Positions 1-8,360 are shown, counted from the first letter of the stretch. The stretch is 64,000 bases of DNA from Candidatus Woesearchaeota archaeon (GCA_019322485.1 JAHWIK010000032.1:41905-105904), one strand, 5' to 3'. The notes: a model not told the origin generated them from the sequence alone. Translations and numbers: made by a program.

Positions 1-761
1 TTCTTGGCCTGGCTGGGGCAATGGTTCCAGGCGGGATGAAGGATATTATCATTGATATGCTTGACTCTGGCTGGGTCGATATACTGGTCACAACCGGCGC
101 TAATCTGACCCATGACCTTGTTGAGGCTCTTGGCTATAATCATCTGCAGGGCTCAAGTAATGTTGACGACAAAGAGCTGCACAAAAAGAAGATTGACAGG
201 ATATATGAATCATATATGCCTAATGAGGTTTACGAGGGAATGGAGGATTTCTTCAGCAAACATTTTGACAAATTAAGTATGACAAAGAGCGTTAATGAGT
301 TTTTATGGAAACTTGGAGCATTAGTTGACAAGAAATCAATTCTGCAAAGCTGCTCTAAGAACAAGATACCTGTGTTCTGCCCTGCCCTGATTGATTCAGG
401 AATTGGGCTGATGGTCTGGGGAAACCTTGCTAAAGGCAAGAGCATAAACCTGAGTGAATTTGAGGACCTTAAGGAGATGCTGGATATTGCGTGGACGTGC
501 AAAAAGGCAGGTGTTGTTTATGTTGGCGGTGGTGTCCCAAAGAACCACATACAGCAGGCTATGCAGTTTTCAAAAGGCGCAATGTACGGTGTTCAGATTA
601 CAATGGACAGGCCTGAGCCAGGCGGAAGCTCTGGTGCAGAGCTGCGAGAAGGAATTTCATGGGGAAAGCTTAATGAGAAGGGGGAATATATTGATGTTAT
701 ATGTGATGCAACTATTGCACTGCCATTAATCCATGCTGCTTTAAAGGACAGGATAAAATGA
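1..761 (+). CDS. dys: Deoxyhypusine synthase, 5' end cut by window
   Basis: The gene is already open at the first base of the window (in-frame residues LGLAGA precede the first ATG at 21), so the N-terminal part is missing. Deoxyhypusine synthase uses NAD and spermidine to modify a lysine of aIF5A. Visible family features are AMVPGGM near the start, the block GGGVPKNH that carries the active-site lysine, and GSSGAELREGISWGK near the C-terminus, where the family has its substrate-binding acidic/serine residues. The stop overlaps the panB start (ATGA), so it is co-transcribed with the CoA operon. The functional link between hypusination and CoA synthesis is unclear and may be only operon packing. 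Confidence 0.93.
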   Translation, partial: LGLAGAMVPGGMKDIIIDMLDSGWVDILVTTGANLTHDLVEALGYNHLQGSSNVDDKELHKKKIDRIYESYMPNEVYEGMEDFFSKHFDKLSMTKSVNEFLWKLGALVDKKSILQSCSKNKIPVFCPALIDSGIGLMVWGNLAKGKSINLSEFEDLKEMLDIAWTCKKAGVVYVGGGVPKNHIQQAMQFSKGAMYGVQITMDRPEPGGSSGAELREGISWGKLNEKGEYIDVICDATIALPLIHAALKDRIK

Positions 762-1525
762 GACGAACAATCGGAAATATGAAATCAACAAAAGGCAAGG
801 AGAAGATTACAGTTTTAACAGCTTATGACTACTCTGCTGCCAGAATAATTGATGAGGCTGGTGTTGATATAATCCTTGTTGGAGATTCTCTAGGAAATGT
901 TGTCCTAGGGTATGAGAGCACTAAAGAGGTTACTATGGAAGACATGCTCAGGCATACTGGCGCTGTTGCCCGTGGAGCAAAGGACTGCCTGATTGTTGCT
1001 GACATGCCGTATAATTCTGATGAAACAATGGGTTTGGCAGTAAAGAATGCAAAATTACTGATAAAGGCAGGCGCTCATGCAGTAAAGATAGAGGGGAAAC
1101 CAGAGATAGCTGAGGCATTGGTTAAGGAAAATATAATAGTTATGGGGCATGTTGGTTTACTGCCGCAAACAGCTGAAGAGATGAAGGTGCAGGGTAAGGA
1201 CGAAGAAAGCGCTGGAAATATCCTGAATGACGCGATTGCCCTGGAAAAGGCTGGATGTTTTGCTATTGTTCTCGAATGCGTGCCTGAGGATTTGGCAAAG
1301 AAGATTACAGAAACAGTAAAGATACCTACAATTGGAATTGGTTCTGGGCCTTATTGCGACGGCCAGGTGCTTGTAAGCAATGACATGCTTGGATTGTTTG
1401 ATAAAACCCCAAAGTTTGTAAGGAAATATGCGAATCTTAAGGATGAGATAAAGAAGGCTGTTGAGGAATACTGCAAAGATGTTAAGGAAGGTAATTTTCC
1501 TTCTGATAAAGAGTGCTTTAAATGA
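758..1525 (+). CDS. panB: 3-methyl-2-oxobutanoate hydroxymethyltransferase
   Basis: Ketopantoate hydroxymethyltransferase transfers a one-carbon unit to 2-oxoisovalerate, the first committed step of pantothenate synthesis. At 255 residues it has the usual length. LTAYDYSAARI and the metal-ligand motif VGDSLGNVVLGYEST (Asp43) lie near the N-terminus, followed by VADMPYNS (second metal Asp), KIEGKPE and the acidic LECVPEDLAKKIT, all in family order. It starts inside the dys stop (ATGA) and its own stop overlaps panD, so translation is probably coupled. No ketopantoate reductase gene is seen in the window. Confidence 0.96.
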   Translation: MRRTIGNMKSTKGKEKITVLTAYDYSAARIIDEAGVDIILVGDSLGNVVLGYESTKEVTMEDMLRHTGAVARGAKDCLIVADMPYNSDETMGLAVKNAKLLIKAGAHAVKIEGKPEIAEALVKENIIVMGHVGLLPQTAEEMKVQGKDEESAGNILNDAIALEKAGCFAIVLECVPEDLAKKITETVKIPTIGIGSGPYCDGQVLVSNDMLGLFDKTPKFVRKYANLKDEIKKAVEEYCKDVKEGNFPSDKECFK

Positions 1526-1866
1526 TGCGAACAATAATGAAATCAAAGCTTCATAATGCAACTATTACCCAGGCTAATGTAAATTATGAAGGGAGTATTA
1601 CGATTGATAAGGAATTAGTTGAGAAGGCTAATTTAATTGGAGGCGAACGAGTTCAGATTGTGGATTTAGATAATGGTGAGAGGCTTGAAACCTATGTTAT
1701 TGTTGGTGAGCGGGGCTCTGGTGTAATTGGAATGAATGGTCCTGCTGCTCTGAAGTGTGAGAAAGGCCATAAAGTGCATATAATCTCTTATGTTATGGCT
1801 GATGATAGAGAATTAGTTGAGCCTAGAGTTATAATTCTTAACGAGGGTAATAAGATAAAACAATGA
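1522..1866 (+). CDS. panD: Aspartate 1-decarboxylase, bacterial pyruvoyl type
   Basis: PanD decarboxylates aspartate to beta-alanine for pantothenate. It is made as a proenzyme that cleaves itself at a Gly-Ser bond; here that bond is Gly24-Ser25 in NYEGSITID. The residues that shape the active site in the family follow: GERLETYVI, then GERGSGVIGMNGPAAL. Length (114) fits. Three possible ATG starts lie at 1522, 1525 and 1537; the first overlaps the panB stop and the second matches the usual family start best. Most archaea are known to make beta-alanine with a PLP-dependent decarboxylase instead, so this gene looks like a transfer from bacteria that was placed inside an archaeal operon. Confidence 0.94.
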   Translation: MMRTIMKSKLHNATITQANVNYEGSITIDKELVEKANLIGGERVQIVDLDNGERLETYVIVGERGSGVIGMNGPAALKCEKGHKVHIISYVMADDRELVEPRVIILNEGNKIKQ

Positions 1867-3056
1867 AAAACATAATAGTGGGGGTAAGTTCTGGCATAGC
1901 ATCATATAAGGTTGTTGACTTAGTTAAATCTCTAACAAAAAAATATAATGTAAATGTAATAATGACTGAGAACGCAACTAAACTTATACACGATACTGAG
2001 TTTAGAAAGGCTTCTAAGAACAAAGTTGCATCTGAATTATTCCAAAAAAACTTCAATTATGCTGATTACATAAAGAAAAAGAAATACATTAAGCATATCT
2101 CTCTTGCTGACAAGGCTGACTTGGTTGTTATTGCTCCTGCAACTGCTAATGTTGTTGCTAAACTGGCTAATGGTGTTGCTGATGATTTATTGACGACAAC
2201 TGTGCTTGCTACACAGGCCGATGTTGTTGTTTGTCCGTCGATGAACTGCAAGATGTGGAGCAATCAATTAACAAAAAACAATATTAAAAAATTAAAAAAG
2301 ATAGGATTCCATATTATAGAGCCCGAGCATGGTGATTTGGCATGCGGTTATAAGGGCATTGGAAGGCTTCCTGATGTGAAAAAGATTGAGAAGTTCATTA
2401 ATGACCTTATTAATAAACAAAATCAATTAAAAAATAAGAAAATAATAATCACAGCTGGTGGGACTTCTGAGGCTATTGATGATGTTAGGGTCATAACTAA
2501 CAAAAGCTCTGGGAAGATGGGTATATATATCGCTGAAGAGGCTCACAGAAGGGGAGCTAAAGTAACTTTAATCAGGGGAAACACCACAGTACAGCCCAGT
2601 TATGATTTTTTTAAGGATTTAAGGATTGAAAAAGTTAATGATTTGTACTCAATGATAAAAAAGAATATTAAAAATAATGATGTAATTATCCATGCTGCTG
2701 CTGTATCTGACTTTAGCGTCGATAAATCAATAGGAAAAATCAAATCAAATAAGAAATTATCAATAAAACTTAAACCAACCATAAAAATAATCAATCAAAT
2801 TAAAAAATTAAACAAGAAAATAAAGCTGGTTGGTTTTAAGGCTGAATCAAAAGTAAGTAAAAAACAGCTGGTTGATAGTGCTTTTAATAGATTAAAAGAG
2901 TCCAAAGCTGATTTAATGGTTGCTAATGATGTTGGCAAAGGTGTTTTTGGCTCTGAGAATAATGATGTATTTATCGTCGATAAAAAGAAAAAAGTAAGAA
3001 ATATAAAAGGAACTAAAAGAAAGATTGCTAGTGAGTTGATTGATTTACTAAAATGA
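1863..3056 (+). CDS. coaBC: Bifunctional phosphopantothenoylcysteine decarboxylase/ligase
   Basis: The protein joins cysteine to 4'-phosphopantothenate and decarboxylates the product to 4'-phosphopantetheine. The N-terminal FMN-binding CoaC domain (about 1-185) shows GVSSGIASYK, VIAPATANVVAK, PSMNCKMW and the cysteine motif LACGYKGIGRL. The CoaB domain (about 190-397) shows ITAGGTSEAIDDVRVITN and AAVSDF. Both halves are complete and 397 residues is the standard length. It overlaps panD and the next gene by ATGA. The gene is rich in AAA/AAT codons, more than panB, giving a Lys/Asn-heavy C-terminal half. Confidence 0.96.
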   Translation: MKNIIVGVSSGIASYKVVDLVKSLTKKYNVNVIMTENATKLIHDTEFRKASKNKVASELFQKNFNYADYIKKKKYIKHISLADKADLVVIAPATANVVAKLANGVADDLLTTTVLATQADVVVCPSMNCKMWSNQLTKNNIKKLKKIGFHIIEPEHGDLACGYKGIGRLPDVKKIEKFINDLINKQNQLKNKKIIITAGGTSEAIDDVRVITNKSSGKMGIYIAEEAHRRGAKVTLIRGNTTVQPSYDFFKDLRIEKVNDLYSMIKKNIKNNDVIIHAAAVSDFSVDKSIGKIKSNKKLSIKLKPTIKIINQIKKLNKKIKLVGFKAESKVSKKQLVDSAFNRLKESKADLMVANDVGKGVFGSENNDVFIVDKKKKVRNIKGTKRKIASELIDLLK

Positions 3057-3895
3057 CTGCAAAAGCATTTGCTCCAGGAAACGTTTCATGTATCTTTAGG
3101 GTTATTGATAACAAGAATCCGCTGAAGAAACACTCATTAGGTGTTGGATTTACAGTAAATAAAGGTGTTTATGTTGCAGTTTCTTTCAATAAAACAAATT
3201 CAATGTATTTTAATAATAGAAAATTGAAATTACCGACGGTAACTTCCGTGATTAAGAAGCTGACTGATAAGCCAGTTAAGGTAAAAATTAAGTCGCAATT
3301 ACCTCTTGGAGCTGGTTTTGGTGTGACTGGAGCTTGTGCAATAGCAACAGCATATGCTCTTGGCAGGCTGCTTAAACTTAAGAAAAACAAAAAAGAGCTT
3401 GCAATGGTTGCGCATATGGCAGAGGTTAAGAATCACACCGGCCTGGGGGATGTTGGTGGCCAGTTTAACGGCGGTTTTAATGCAAAATTCACACAAGGGC
3501 AGCCATTAAAGGGCAAGAGTTTGGGTATTACCGACAAGAATATTTACTATAAGTTCTTTTCAAAGTTAGAGACAAAGAAAATAATCAATAATAAAAATAA
3601 AAAGATTAAAGTCAATAAAGCAGGAGATAAATCATTAAAATCAATAAAAAAAATAATCAATAATAAAAAAATCAATAAAAAAGAATTATTAAAAAATATA
3701 ATAGAAGCATCTAAAGAGTTTAGTGCTGACAGCGGTTTAATGGTCGACAAAAGGGTTAAGAATCTGGTTAAAAAAATTGAAAATAAGGGTGGAACTGCTT
3801 CAATGATCATGCTTGGAAATGCTGTTTTCAGCGATACTTGGTTTTCAGGAAGCAAAAAGATTAAAATATCCAGCAAAGGTGCTTGTTTACTATGA
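3053..3895 (+). CDS. Pantoate kinase (GHMP family)
   Basis: This is the archaeal pantoate kinase, which phosphorylates pantoate and replaces part of the bacterial PanC/CoaA route. It belongs to the GHMP kinases: the N-terminus AFAPGNVSCIF and the phosphate-binding loop LPLGAGFGVTGACA (about residues 83-96) are diagnostic, and a C-terminal GHMP-like strand region (GGTASMIMLGNAVF) follows. Length (280) is normal for the family. Position between coaBC and phosphopantothenate synthetase, with 4-nt overlaps on both sides, supports the assignment. The family is known from biochemical work in Thermococcus; the exact function here is inferred by motif and context. Confidence 0.92.
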   Translation: MTAKAFAPGNVSCIFRVIDNKNPLKKHSLGVGFTVNKGVYVAVSFNKTNSMYFNNRKLKLPTVTSVIKKLTDKPVKVKIKSQLPLGAGFGVTGACAIATAYALGRLLKLKKNKKELAMVAHMAEVKNHTGLGDVGGQFNGGFNAKFTQGQPLKGKSLGITDKNIYYKFFSKLETKKIINNKNKKIKVNKAGDKSLKSIKKIINNKKINKKELLKNIIEASKEFSADSGLMVDKRVKNLVKKIENKGGTASMIMLGNAVFSDTWFSGSKKIKISSKGACLL

Positions 3896-4620
3896 GTGAT
3901 GCCCCAAAATCCCATCCAAGGTATCTGTCGTTAATGATACGCGACAGAATAGCTGATGGAGTAAAGAGAGGCATCACTTCTCCGCATGGTCTTATTGCAC
4001 ATGGCAGAGGGGAAGCGCTTGATTATATTATTGGCGAGAGGACACATGATTTTGCTAAAAAGGCAATTGAAGCAGGAGCAGCAATGCTGCTTTTGGCTAA
4101 AAAGGCAATTATTTCTGTTAATGGGAATGCTGCTGCACTTGTTCCAGGAGAGCTTATTAAGCTTTCAAAGCTTGTAAATGGAAAACTCGAAATAAACATA
4201 TTCCACACCTCAAAGAAACGCGAGATAAAGATACAGCGGCACCTGCTTAGGAATGGTGCAAAAGAGGTTTTACTGCCAAAAAAGAAGCTTATTCCAGGAA
4301 TTGCGTCCAACAGAAGCAGATGCAATCCAGAAGGCATATACAAGGCTGATGTTGTATTTGTTCCTCTTGAAGATGGAGACAGATGCGAGGCATTGCGCAG
4401 GATGGACAAAAAGGTCATAACTGTTGATTTAAACCCAATGTCAAGGACTTCAAAGACAGCTAGTATCACAATTGTAGATAATATTATCCGTGCAATGCCT
4501 TTGTTGATTGATAGCGTCTATAAATTAAGAAAATTGAAAAATGACCAGCTTGAAAAAATCATTAAAGATTACAATAATAAGAAAATTCTTGTTCAAGCTT
4601 TGAAAGCTGTTAAGAAATAA
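3892..4620 (+). CDS. 4-phosphopantoate-beta-alanine ligase (archaeal phosphopantothenate synthetase)
   Basis: The enzyme condenses 4-phosphopantoate with beta-alanine. The archaeal family signature is clear: SHPRYLSLMIRDRIADGV at the start, LIAHGRGEA, AAALVPGELIKLS, NIFHTSKKRE, then ADVVFVPLEDGDRCEAL and VDLNPMSRTSKTA. A longer reading from a TTG at 3883 is possible, but ATG 3892 overlaps the pantoate kinase stop as ATGA, like every other junction in the operon, so 3892 is preferred (242 residues). It is the last gene of the operon; a convergent gene ends 5 nt downstream. Confidence 0.94.
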   Translation: MSDAPKSHPRYLSLMIRDRIADGVKRGITSPHGLIAHGRGEALDYIIGERTHDFAKKAIEAGAAMLLLAKKAIISVNGNAAALVPGELIKLSKLVNGKLEINIFHTSKKREIKIQRHLLRNGAKEVLLPKKKLIPGIASNRSRCNPEGIYKADVVFVPLEDGDRCEALRRMDKKVITVDLNPMSRTSKTASITIVDNIIRAMPLLIDSVYKLRKLKNDQLEKIIKDYNNKKILVQALKAVKK

Positions 4621-4625
4621 TCCTG

Positions 4626-6524
4626 CTAGCTATGAAGGTCTCCTTCACATTCAGCAACATTATAATCACTGGATGCATAATTGCCTTCTTTCCATCTGTT
4701 TAGCATTGCAGTTAAATCCGCCTGGTCGAACCTGCAGGTTCCGTCCAGCCCTTCCAGGGAATCTGCATCATCATTTGCCTGCTGCAATGACTGGTCTATT
4801 TCTTCCTGGGTGGAGCCCTGGTCTAACATGTTCTGTATGAAAACTTCGGTAAAGGTTACATTCATCTCCACAATCCTGTGGTAGAAAACACATTTATTCA
4901 GCTCTATTCCTTTTATTTCGAGATAGTTGGTAGTTTCTTGCAGCATGCCGAAGAGGTTAACAACAGATGTATTTGTGACGCTGGCACGCTCACAATTTTC
5001 TGAGGCTGTTATAAAGCAATCAATATCCAGGTCACAATCAATAGATGCCTGGCAATCAGTATCATTAGTATCGTCGCAGCCCAGAGGGCAGTAATTATCT
5101 CCGCCTACACAGCCTGTTATTAAGATGTTGGAGCATGATGGGGGGGCTCCTGCACAGGCATCAGTTGTTGAGGGATCACTGTCATAACATTCAGCATCTG
5201 CTGAGCATCTGCAGTTATTGTCAGTTAGAGGGGTGCAGGTTGAGGGGCAATAGTCGTCTCCATCTATGCATTCTGTTATTGGGGTATTGAAGCATGTCTT
5301 CGGTGTTCCTGAGCAGTTATCAGCTGTTGACGGGTCGCTGTCATCGCAGTCAACATCTACAGAGCATTCATCTGGCTGCGCGCAGTCCTGGTCATCGTCA
5401 TAGATGCAGCCTGATGGGCAGTAATCATCTCCTGTTATGCACTCTGTTGTTAATGTGTTAGAGCATGTCTTTGGGGTTCCTGTGCAGTTGTCAATTGTTG
5501 ACGGGTCGTCGTCATCGCAGTCATCATCTGTTAGGCATTCGTCTGGCTGCGCGCAATCATTGTCATCATCATATGTGCAGCCTGATGGGCAGTAATTATC
5601 ACCATCCAAGCATGCTGTTATTGGGATATTGGAGCATGTCTTTGGTGTTCCTGTACAGATATCTCTTGTTGAGGTAACATTATCATCACATTCAGTATTT
5701 ATGGTGCATTCATCCAATATTTCTTCATGTGAACAGGTGGCGTTAATAGTTCCAGGTCTATCGCATGTATCAATAGTAGCAGGGTCGTCATCGTCACAAT
5801 CTTCATGGCTGCAACAGACATAAGGCAGACAGGCGTAGTGGAAAAGGTATTCACACTCTCCGCATTCGAGAGGCACGCAATGGTTGTCCATACACCTTTC
5901 CTCATCAGAACAATCTTCATTCTTGCAGCATTCATAACTCAAACAGATTCGGTTCTCTATATACTGGCATTCTTCGCAGACTATAGACTCGCATTTATGG
6001 TCTGTGCACCTCTTATCATCCGCGCAGTCCTTGCTGTCACAACACTCGTAATCCACGCATACATGATCATCAAGGAACTGGCATTCATCGCAGGTCGGCT
6101 CAATGCAGCTGTGCTCTTCGCATAGCTGTTCACCTAAACAGCTGGTATCATCACAGCAGGTCTCCATTGTCTCTCCCCGCTCTATCTTTCCATTCCCGCA
6201 TACTGGCTGCAGGAACATAAAATATCCTCCTGCTAGAAGAATTAAAGGGATAACTACTAAGGCTATCTCCAAGCCAAGCTTGCCAGAGAAACCTGCTGCA
6301 TGGATTGCTCCTGGTGCATATTTTTTATGGGCTGCTTTTTTTATTGGCTGAACAGGCAATATCTGCTTCTGGGGCATAGGCTTTGCCTGCGCCATTGAGT
6401 TGATTGTATCCCAAACATTCTGAGAAGGGTATCCAAGCTTGACAAGATAATCGGCAATTGCAGACTTATTGTATCCTTTACCCATATAGGTCCTTATATA
6501 GCCAACTAGCCTATTGTCTATCAT
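4626..6524 (-). CDS. Membrane-anchored Cys/Asp-rich repeat protein
   Basis: A 632-residue protein of unknown function. Residues about 6-44 form a small helical UBA-like domain (YMGKGYNKSAIADYLVKLGY). A single membrane segment follows at about 83-106 and the rest should lie outside the cell. Residues about 110-243 hold three copies of a ~38-residue unit with C-x2-C and YECC/CC-x4-C patterns. Residues about 270-491 hold four 52-57-residue units with the order DEC, DDDC, TGTPKTCSN, GD(N/D)YCPSGC, DDD-x-DC. The C-terminal ~130 residues lack repeats. The acidic DxDxD clusters beside cysteines suggest metal-stabilised, disulfide-linked modules. It may be a surface protein; no enzyme motif is seen. 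Confidence 0.85.
   Translation of the reverse strand: MIDNRLVGYIRTYMGKGYNKSAIADYLVKLGYPSQNVWDTINSMAQAKPMPQKQILPVQPIKKAAHKKYAPGAIHAAGFSGKLGLEIALVVIPLILLAGGYFMFLQPVCGNGKIERGETMETCCDDTSCLGEQLCEEHSCIEPTCDECQFLDDHVCVDYECCDSKDCADDKRCTDHKCESIVCEECQYIENRICLSYECCKNEDCSDEERCMDNHCVPLECGECEYLFHYACLPYVCCSHEDCDDDDPATIDTCDRPGTINATCSHEEILDECTINTECDDNVTSTRDICTGTPKTCSNIPITACLDGDNYCPSGCTYDDDNDCAQPDECLTDDDCDDDDPSTIDNCTGTPKTCSNTLTTECITGDDYCPSGCIYDDDQDCAQPDECSVDVDCDDSDPSTADNCSGTPKTCFNTPITECIDGDDYCPSTCTPLTDNNCRCSADAECYDSDPSTTDACAGAPPSCSNILITGCVGGDNYCPLGCDDTNDTDCQASIDCDLDIDCFITASENCERASVTNTSVVNLFGMLQETTNYLEIKGIELNKCVFYHRIVEMNVTFTEVFIQNMLDQGSTQEEIDQSLQQANDDADSLEGLDGTCRFDQADLTAMLNRWKEGNYASSDYNVAECEGDLHS
5052..5717 (-). 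repeat. Four tandem coding repeats in the Cys-rich protein
   Basis: Four consecutive units of about 156-171 bp encode residues ~270-491 of the surface protein. The first two are the most alike at protein level (PKTCSN, YCPSGC, CAQPDEC recur) and the fourth is the most diverged, which is what recent internal duplication followed by drift would give. Confidence 0.8.
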
Positions 6525-6593
6525 TCCTAACCTCTTTTTTTACTGAATTATCTAGTATATGGTTTAAATATCTTTTGTAGTATAAAAGGTTAT

Positions 6594-7262
6594 TTATTTT
6601 AAGATATAGCTCAGGATTTCTCTCATATCCTTTTTGTCAATCACAATATCAGCTACCTTTCTTAAGTCATCTGATTTGCAGTCAAAGGCTATTGCAAGGC
6701 CAACAGTCTCTGCTATCTTTACATCATTATGGTGGTCTCCAACAAAAACGCATTCGCTTAATTTGTAGCCTTCCCGCTTTGCTATTTTCTTTAAAGCATC
6801 TGCTTTCTTCATCATATCATACTCTGTTGCTATTGCTTTTGTCAATCTTCCATTCCTGTTAAAGATGAGTTTGCTGAAGAAGACATCGTCAAAAACATCA
6901 TTGTAAGCAGGCATCAGGTATTCCATGATTATGTCCAAGCTGCCGGAGATTATTGCAAGCTTCATTCCAGCCTTTTTTAATTTGCTTATTGTCTCCATTG
7001 CTCCTTTCATCAGGTTGACTTTGTTTTTCTTTAAGGCATTGAAGAACTGTCTTTTTGTTGCTTTCTTTTCAATCCACATTCCAATGTCATGATTAGCCCA
7101 GTCCAGGTAACTTATCTCACCAGAATAATACAGGTCTCTTGCTTTTATCCTTCTTTTTTCATCAGTTTCAAAATAATTATGAAAAAGCTGCCAGGAAAAT
7201 TCTATATTATCCACTAAAGTACCGTCGACATCGAAGCATACAAGCTTGTATTTCTTTTTCAT
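6594..7262 (-). CDS. HAD-family phosphatase, phosphoserine phosphatase-like
   Basis: A 222-residue HAD hydrolase. Motif I is CFDVDGTLVDN (nucleophile Asp10, general acid Asp12), motif II is the serine in LAIISGS, motif III the lysine in the KADALKK region, and motif IV is FVGDHHNDVKIAE. The helical cap between motifs I and II and the SGSLDIIMEYLMP stretch resemble SerB-like enzymes. Substrate cannot be read from the sequence. It is transcribed away from the gene at 7326, and the two share a short AT-rich spacer with TATA-like boxes on both strands. Confidence 0.85.
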   Translation of the reverse strand: MKKKYKLVCFDVDGTLVDNIEFSWQLFHNYFETDEKRRIKARDLYYSGEISYLDWANHDIGMWIEKKATKRQFFNALKKNKVNLMKGAMETISKLKKAGMKLAIISGSLDIIMEYLMPAYNDVFDDVFFSKLIFNRNGRLTKAIATEYDMMKKADALKKIAKREGYKLSECVFVGDHHNDVKIAETVGLAIAFDCKSDDLRKVADIVIDKKDMREILSYILK

Positions 7263-7325
7263 CTTTAAATTTTATATTGCAAAACTTTAAATAGTTTTAT
7301 ACAACCTCCGGGCTTGGGTGATATC

Positions 7326-7757
7326 ATGGCAGTAATCGGATTCAATTTCAATAAGATAGATGTTGAGAAAAAAGACGTTGGCAAAGGAAAGGTAAACATA
7401 AGCAATAATGTTGCTATAAAGAATATTGAACAAAAAGGCATTTCTCTTGGAAAGAGCAAACAAGACGCATTAAGATTCACATTTGAGTTCACATCAAAGT
7501 ATGAACCAAAACTTGGAAGCATTCTTCTTGGCGGGGATGTTCTATTCCTAACTGATGCAAGCAAATCAAAGGAGATTCTTGACGGCTGGAAGAAAGACAA
7601 GAAGGTCCCGAAAGATATCATGGCTGGCATATTGAACACAGTGCTTGCAAAGTGCAATATACAGGCATTGATACTAAGCCAAGAGGTTAATCTGCCTCCG
7701 CCAATACCTCTTCCAAAGGTAAAGGTTGGTGGTAAAGAGAAAGAGTATATTGGCTAA
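7326..7757 (+). CDS. Conserved small protein, possible SecB-like fold
   Basis: About 143 residues, starting MAVIGFNFNKI. I chose ATG 7326 over an in-frame TTG at 7314 because the conserved-looking sequence begins there. Alternating hydrophobic/polar strands (LRFTFEFTSKYEP, GSILLGGDVLFL) followed by a helical segment and a Pro-rich tail (LPPPIPLPK) recall the beta-sheet/helix layout of SecB-like chaperones, but this is only a resemblance and no function is assigned. A run of eight T follows the stop (7761-7768) and may act as a terminator. Confidence 0.7.
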   Translation: MAVIGFNFNKIDVEKKDVGKGKVNISNNVAIKNIEQKGISLGKSKQDALRFTFEFTSKYEPKLGSILLGGDVLFLTDASKSKEILDGWKKDKKVPKDIMAGILNTVLAKCNIQALILSQEVNLPPPIPLPKVKVGGKEKEYIG

Positions 7758-7760
7758 TTC

Positions 7761-7768
7761 TTTTTTTT
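7761..7768 (+). terminator. Oligo-T tract after the SecB-like gene
   Basis: Eight T residues begin 4 nt after the stop codon. Archaeal RNA polymerase is known to terminate at T-runs without a hairpin, so this is a plausible intrinsic terminator. The start of cassette element A lies about 20 nt further on. Confidence 0.5.
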
Positions 7769-7785
7769 GATTAGTTATAATTAAA

Positions 7786-8360
7786 AATAATCAATAGAAA
7801 AATAAATCTGAAAATTCCTTCCACAACCACCATAAGGGAATTTTCATCTGCTTTCTTTGTTTTTTTGTATAGAAAGAGTTCAATTTTTGCCCAGAAACGC
7901 TATTAGAAAAGTATTTATAGAAGAATGAACTATTTTGCTTTTGGTGATAATTTATGGCTGAAGAAAAGTTAAAAAGAATAGAAAGTGATACTGCCAAAGT
8001 GTTCAGGCTAAATCGAGAAGCCGAAGAGTTAATGGCTGCTGGCAAAGAAGATGAAGCCAAAGCAAAACTTGAGGAAGCAAAGCGAATCCTAAGGGAGATG
8101 TTTAGTCTTGAAAGATTCGAAGAAACTGAAATCAAGAAAGAAGAGTTTAATGTTGAACAACATCTGGAAGCTTATCTAGAAGATTTAGCAAGAAGGGCGG
8201 AAGCCGCAAAGGCATATGTAAGAAAAAGTAAGAAAAGAATACCTTAAAGCGTTTCTGGGCAAAAACTCAAGATTGCTTCGCACCTTTAGTCGTCGCACTC
8301 TGAATAAACAAGCAGAGGATTTTTAGAATCGATATTGACTTTAGTTTATGCAAAATTTTA
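7786..8360. mobile_element. Cassette-like inverted-repeat element, copy A
   Basis: Left end: outer repeat AATAATCAATA...AAATCTGA (7786-7811), then a 36-nt hairpin GAAAATTCC...GGAATTTTC (7810-7845), then CATCTGCTT and GTATAGAAAGAGTT (7867-7880). Next comes an inner 18-nt perfect inverted repeat: TTTTTGCCCAGAAACGCT at 7884-7901 and its complement at 8248-8265. These inner repeats frame exactly one gene (7954-8247, the right arm beginning right after the stop). Right end: a 28-nt block (8289-8316, beginning GTCGTCGCACTC) identical to copy B, then AGCAGAGG and a degenerate GATTTTT...GCAAAATT hairpin. No transposase is encoded. The nature (transposon, integron-like cassette or other) is open. Confidence 0.7.
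7954..8247 (+). CDS. Small charged helical protein, cargo of element A
   Basis: A 97-residue protein made almost wholly of charged helix (EEKLKRIESDTAKVFRLN, EAKAKLEEAKRILREM), likely coiled coil or helical hairpin, with a basic tail (VRKSKKRIP). No known family is recognised. It sits alone between the inner inverted repeats of element A, the right-hand repeat starting immediately after its stop codon. It is read in the same direction as the element's left-to-right order, unlike the cargo of copy B. It may be a passenger or a regulator such as an antitoxin; nothing in the sequence decides this. Confidence 0.65.
   Translation: MAEEKLKRIESDTAKVFRLNREAEELMAAGKEDEAKAKLEEAKRILREMFSLERFEETEIKKEEFNVEQHLEAYLEDLARRAEAAKAYVRKSKKRIP

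Noticed and set aside
454..729. Open frame of 91 codons inside the deoxyhypusine synthase gene
   Set aside because: It is a shadow in another frame of a well-supported gene and has no RBS or family resemblance.
7786..8360. Element A as an integron attC cassette
   Set aside because: The inner repeats are perfect mirror arms of a cargo-specific sequence and lack the R-box pattern and extrahelical bases of attC; no integron integrase lies near.
7786..8360. Element ends as plain Rho-independent terminators
   Set aside because: The same hairpins flank both sides of the cargo, keep 36-nt size in three loci with conserved outer AAATCTGA, and carry a shared 28-nt block, which terminators would not.
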